From the NCBI GenBank assembly GCA_021730165.1, contig CP072535.1:947798-1011797 (forward strand): 64,000 nucleotides of DNA, in the 5' to 3' direction. Each line of letters starts with the position of its first letter. Within the stretch, counting starts at the first letter, position 1. The notes beneath the pieces were generated by a model. It ran no database searches. It was not told the DNA's origin and was given only the letters and a program-made list of their open reading frames with translations. The position numbers and the translations under genes were made by a program. Shown here piece by piece: positions 63,460-64,000 of this stretch. The DNA comes from Candidatus Vesicomyidisocius sp. Pext_18_S21 (lineage in GTDB: Bacteria > Pseudomonadota > Gammaproteobacteria > PS1 > Pseudothioglobaceae).

Positions 63460-64000
63460 CTTTCTAAGATTTATTAAGATTTCTCGTGTTTTAATGCGCT
63501 ATCGTCTTGATTCTTTAGTGCTATCAACGCCACTACTAAAAAGTTTTAAGCCTTTAGTATATCTCATTCCTTGGCATTACTTTCCCGTTAAAAAATACAC
63601 ACGAGGTCAACGAATTCGATTAGCACTAGAAGAATTAGGACCTATATTTATCAAATTTGGGCAAACTCTTTCCACTAGACGTGACTTAATACCAAAAGAT
63701 ATTGGAGATGAATTAGCAAAACTACAAAACAACTGTCCTGCGTTTGACCCAACAAAAGCTAAAAAAATTATTGAACAATCACTCGGCGCATCCACTGAAA
63801 ATTTATTTAAACGTTTTGATATTAAACCTCTAGCTTCAGCCTCAATTGCACAAATACATACTGCACTAACAAATGATAACAATGAAGTGGTAATTAAAGT
63901 AGTCAGACCAGATATCAATAAGGTTATCCAACATGATATTAAATTAATGTACACCTTAGCAATGTTATTTAGCAAACATCGACTTAGTAAAAAACTACGC
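63452..64000 (+). CDS. ubiB: UbiB-family ATPase/kinase-like protein (cut by window end)
   Basis: The first 183 residues, starting MYSFLRFIKISRVLMRYRLD. The KxGQ motif lies at 68-71 (FIKFGQTLSTRRDLIP), followed by the A-rich loop LASASIAQIHTA and the lysine in VVIKVVRPDI. It helps assemble the ubiquinone synthesis complex. The start lies within the end of ubiJ. The frame runs open to the last base of the window. Confidence 0.94.
   Translation, partial: MYSFLRFIKISRVLMRYRLDSLVLSTPLLKSFKPLVYLIPWHYFPVKKYTRGQRIRLALEELGPIFIKFGQTLSTRRDLIPKDIGDELAKLQNNCPAFDPTKAKKIIEQSLGASTENLFKRFDIKPLASASIAQIHTALTNDNNEVVIKVVRPDINKVIQHDIKLMYTLAMLFSKHRLSKKLR

Overview
The window looks like part of the chromosome of a reduced, A+T-rich gammaproteobacterial sulfur oxidiser. 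The closest match I can argue for is the thioautotrophic symbiont lineage of vesicomyid clams and its SUP05 relatives (Ca. Ruthia / Ca. Vesicomyosocius). This is inference. The evidence is a gammaproteobacterial core gene set, sulfide:quinone oxidoreductase, a NarX/NarL-like pair, a cbb3-oxidase-type copper ATPase, ErpA and UbiE-J-B, together with strong A+T bias and several 0.4-1.1 kb gaps that look like eroded genes. No phage, transposase, integrase or CRISPR array was seen.

Layout. 1-2842 (minus): an rRNA operon, 16S - tRNA-Ile(GAT) - tRNA-Ala(TGC) - 23S (cut by the window edge), with a near-consensus promoter whose -35 overlaps the stop codon of the next gene. 2839-8377 (minus): rhodanese, NarL-like regulator, NarX-like kinase without a periplasmic sensor domain, mnmE, gshA. 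8378-10489: an orphan ThiE-like domain gene between two gene-poor stretches, with a perfect 3 x 21 bp tandem repeat and a strong hairpin. 10490-19760: gltB, folA (minus), a yceF-type maf gene, mfd. 19766-27584 (minus): PfkB kinase, ispH, fkpB, accD, trpA, hemE, rpmE, ccoI. 27795-29825 (plus): a secreted unknown and glmU. 30637-36392 (minus): trpB, trpF, two unknown genes, topA, smg.

36393-37456 is a gene-free gap upstream of rpmH-rnpA-yidD-yidC and a TauD-like dioxygenase gene, followed by kdsC. 42271-49110 (minus) is a complete atpIBEFHAGDC operon. 49138-52414 holds two apparently identical 1,565 bp units, each a full sqr gene with its own promoter, separated by 147 bp of unrelated DNA that contains a diverged, inverted copy of the sqr promoter. 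52525-64000: nadK (minus), grpE, a 1 kb empty gap, a dsbD with a doubled N-terminal domain, aroQ-accB-accC-argC-erpA-gltA, then ubiE-ubiJ-ubiB (ubiB cut by the window end).

How it works together. Electrons from sulfide enter the quinone pool through SQR. The ubiE/J/B products make the quinone, CcoI supplies copper to a terminal oxidase, and the ATP synthase encoded next door uses the resulting proton gradient. GltB, TrpA/B/F, ArgC, AroQ, AccB/C/D, IspH and HemE show retained synthesis of amino acids, fatty acids, isoprenoids and haem, as expected of a nutritional symbiont. Blocks that are contiguous in free-living relatives (rpmH-rnpA-yidC-mnmE, atp-glmU, trpF-trpB-trpA-accD) are present but scattered.

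The most notable observations are the twin sqr units with the inverted promoter remnant, the sensor-less NarX-like kinase with a cysteine-rich GAF domain, an 18 bp perfect palindrome inside mnmE, the doubled DsbD alpha domain, and a ubiJ whose start is interrupted by an in-frame TGA.
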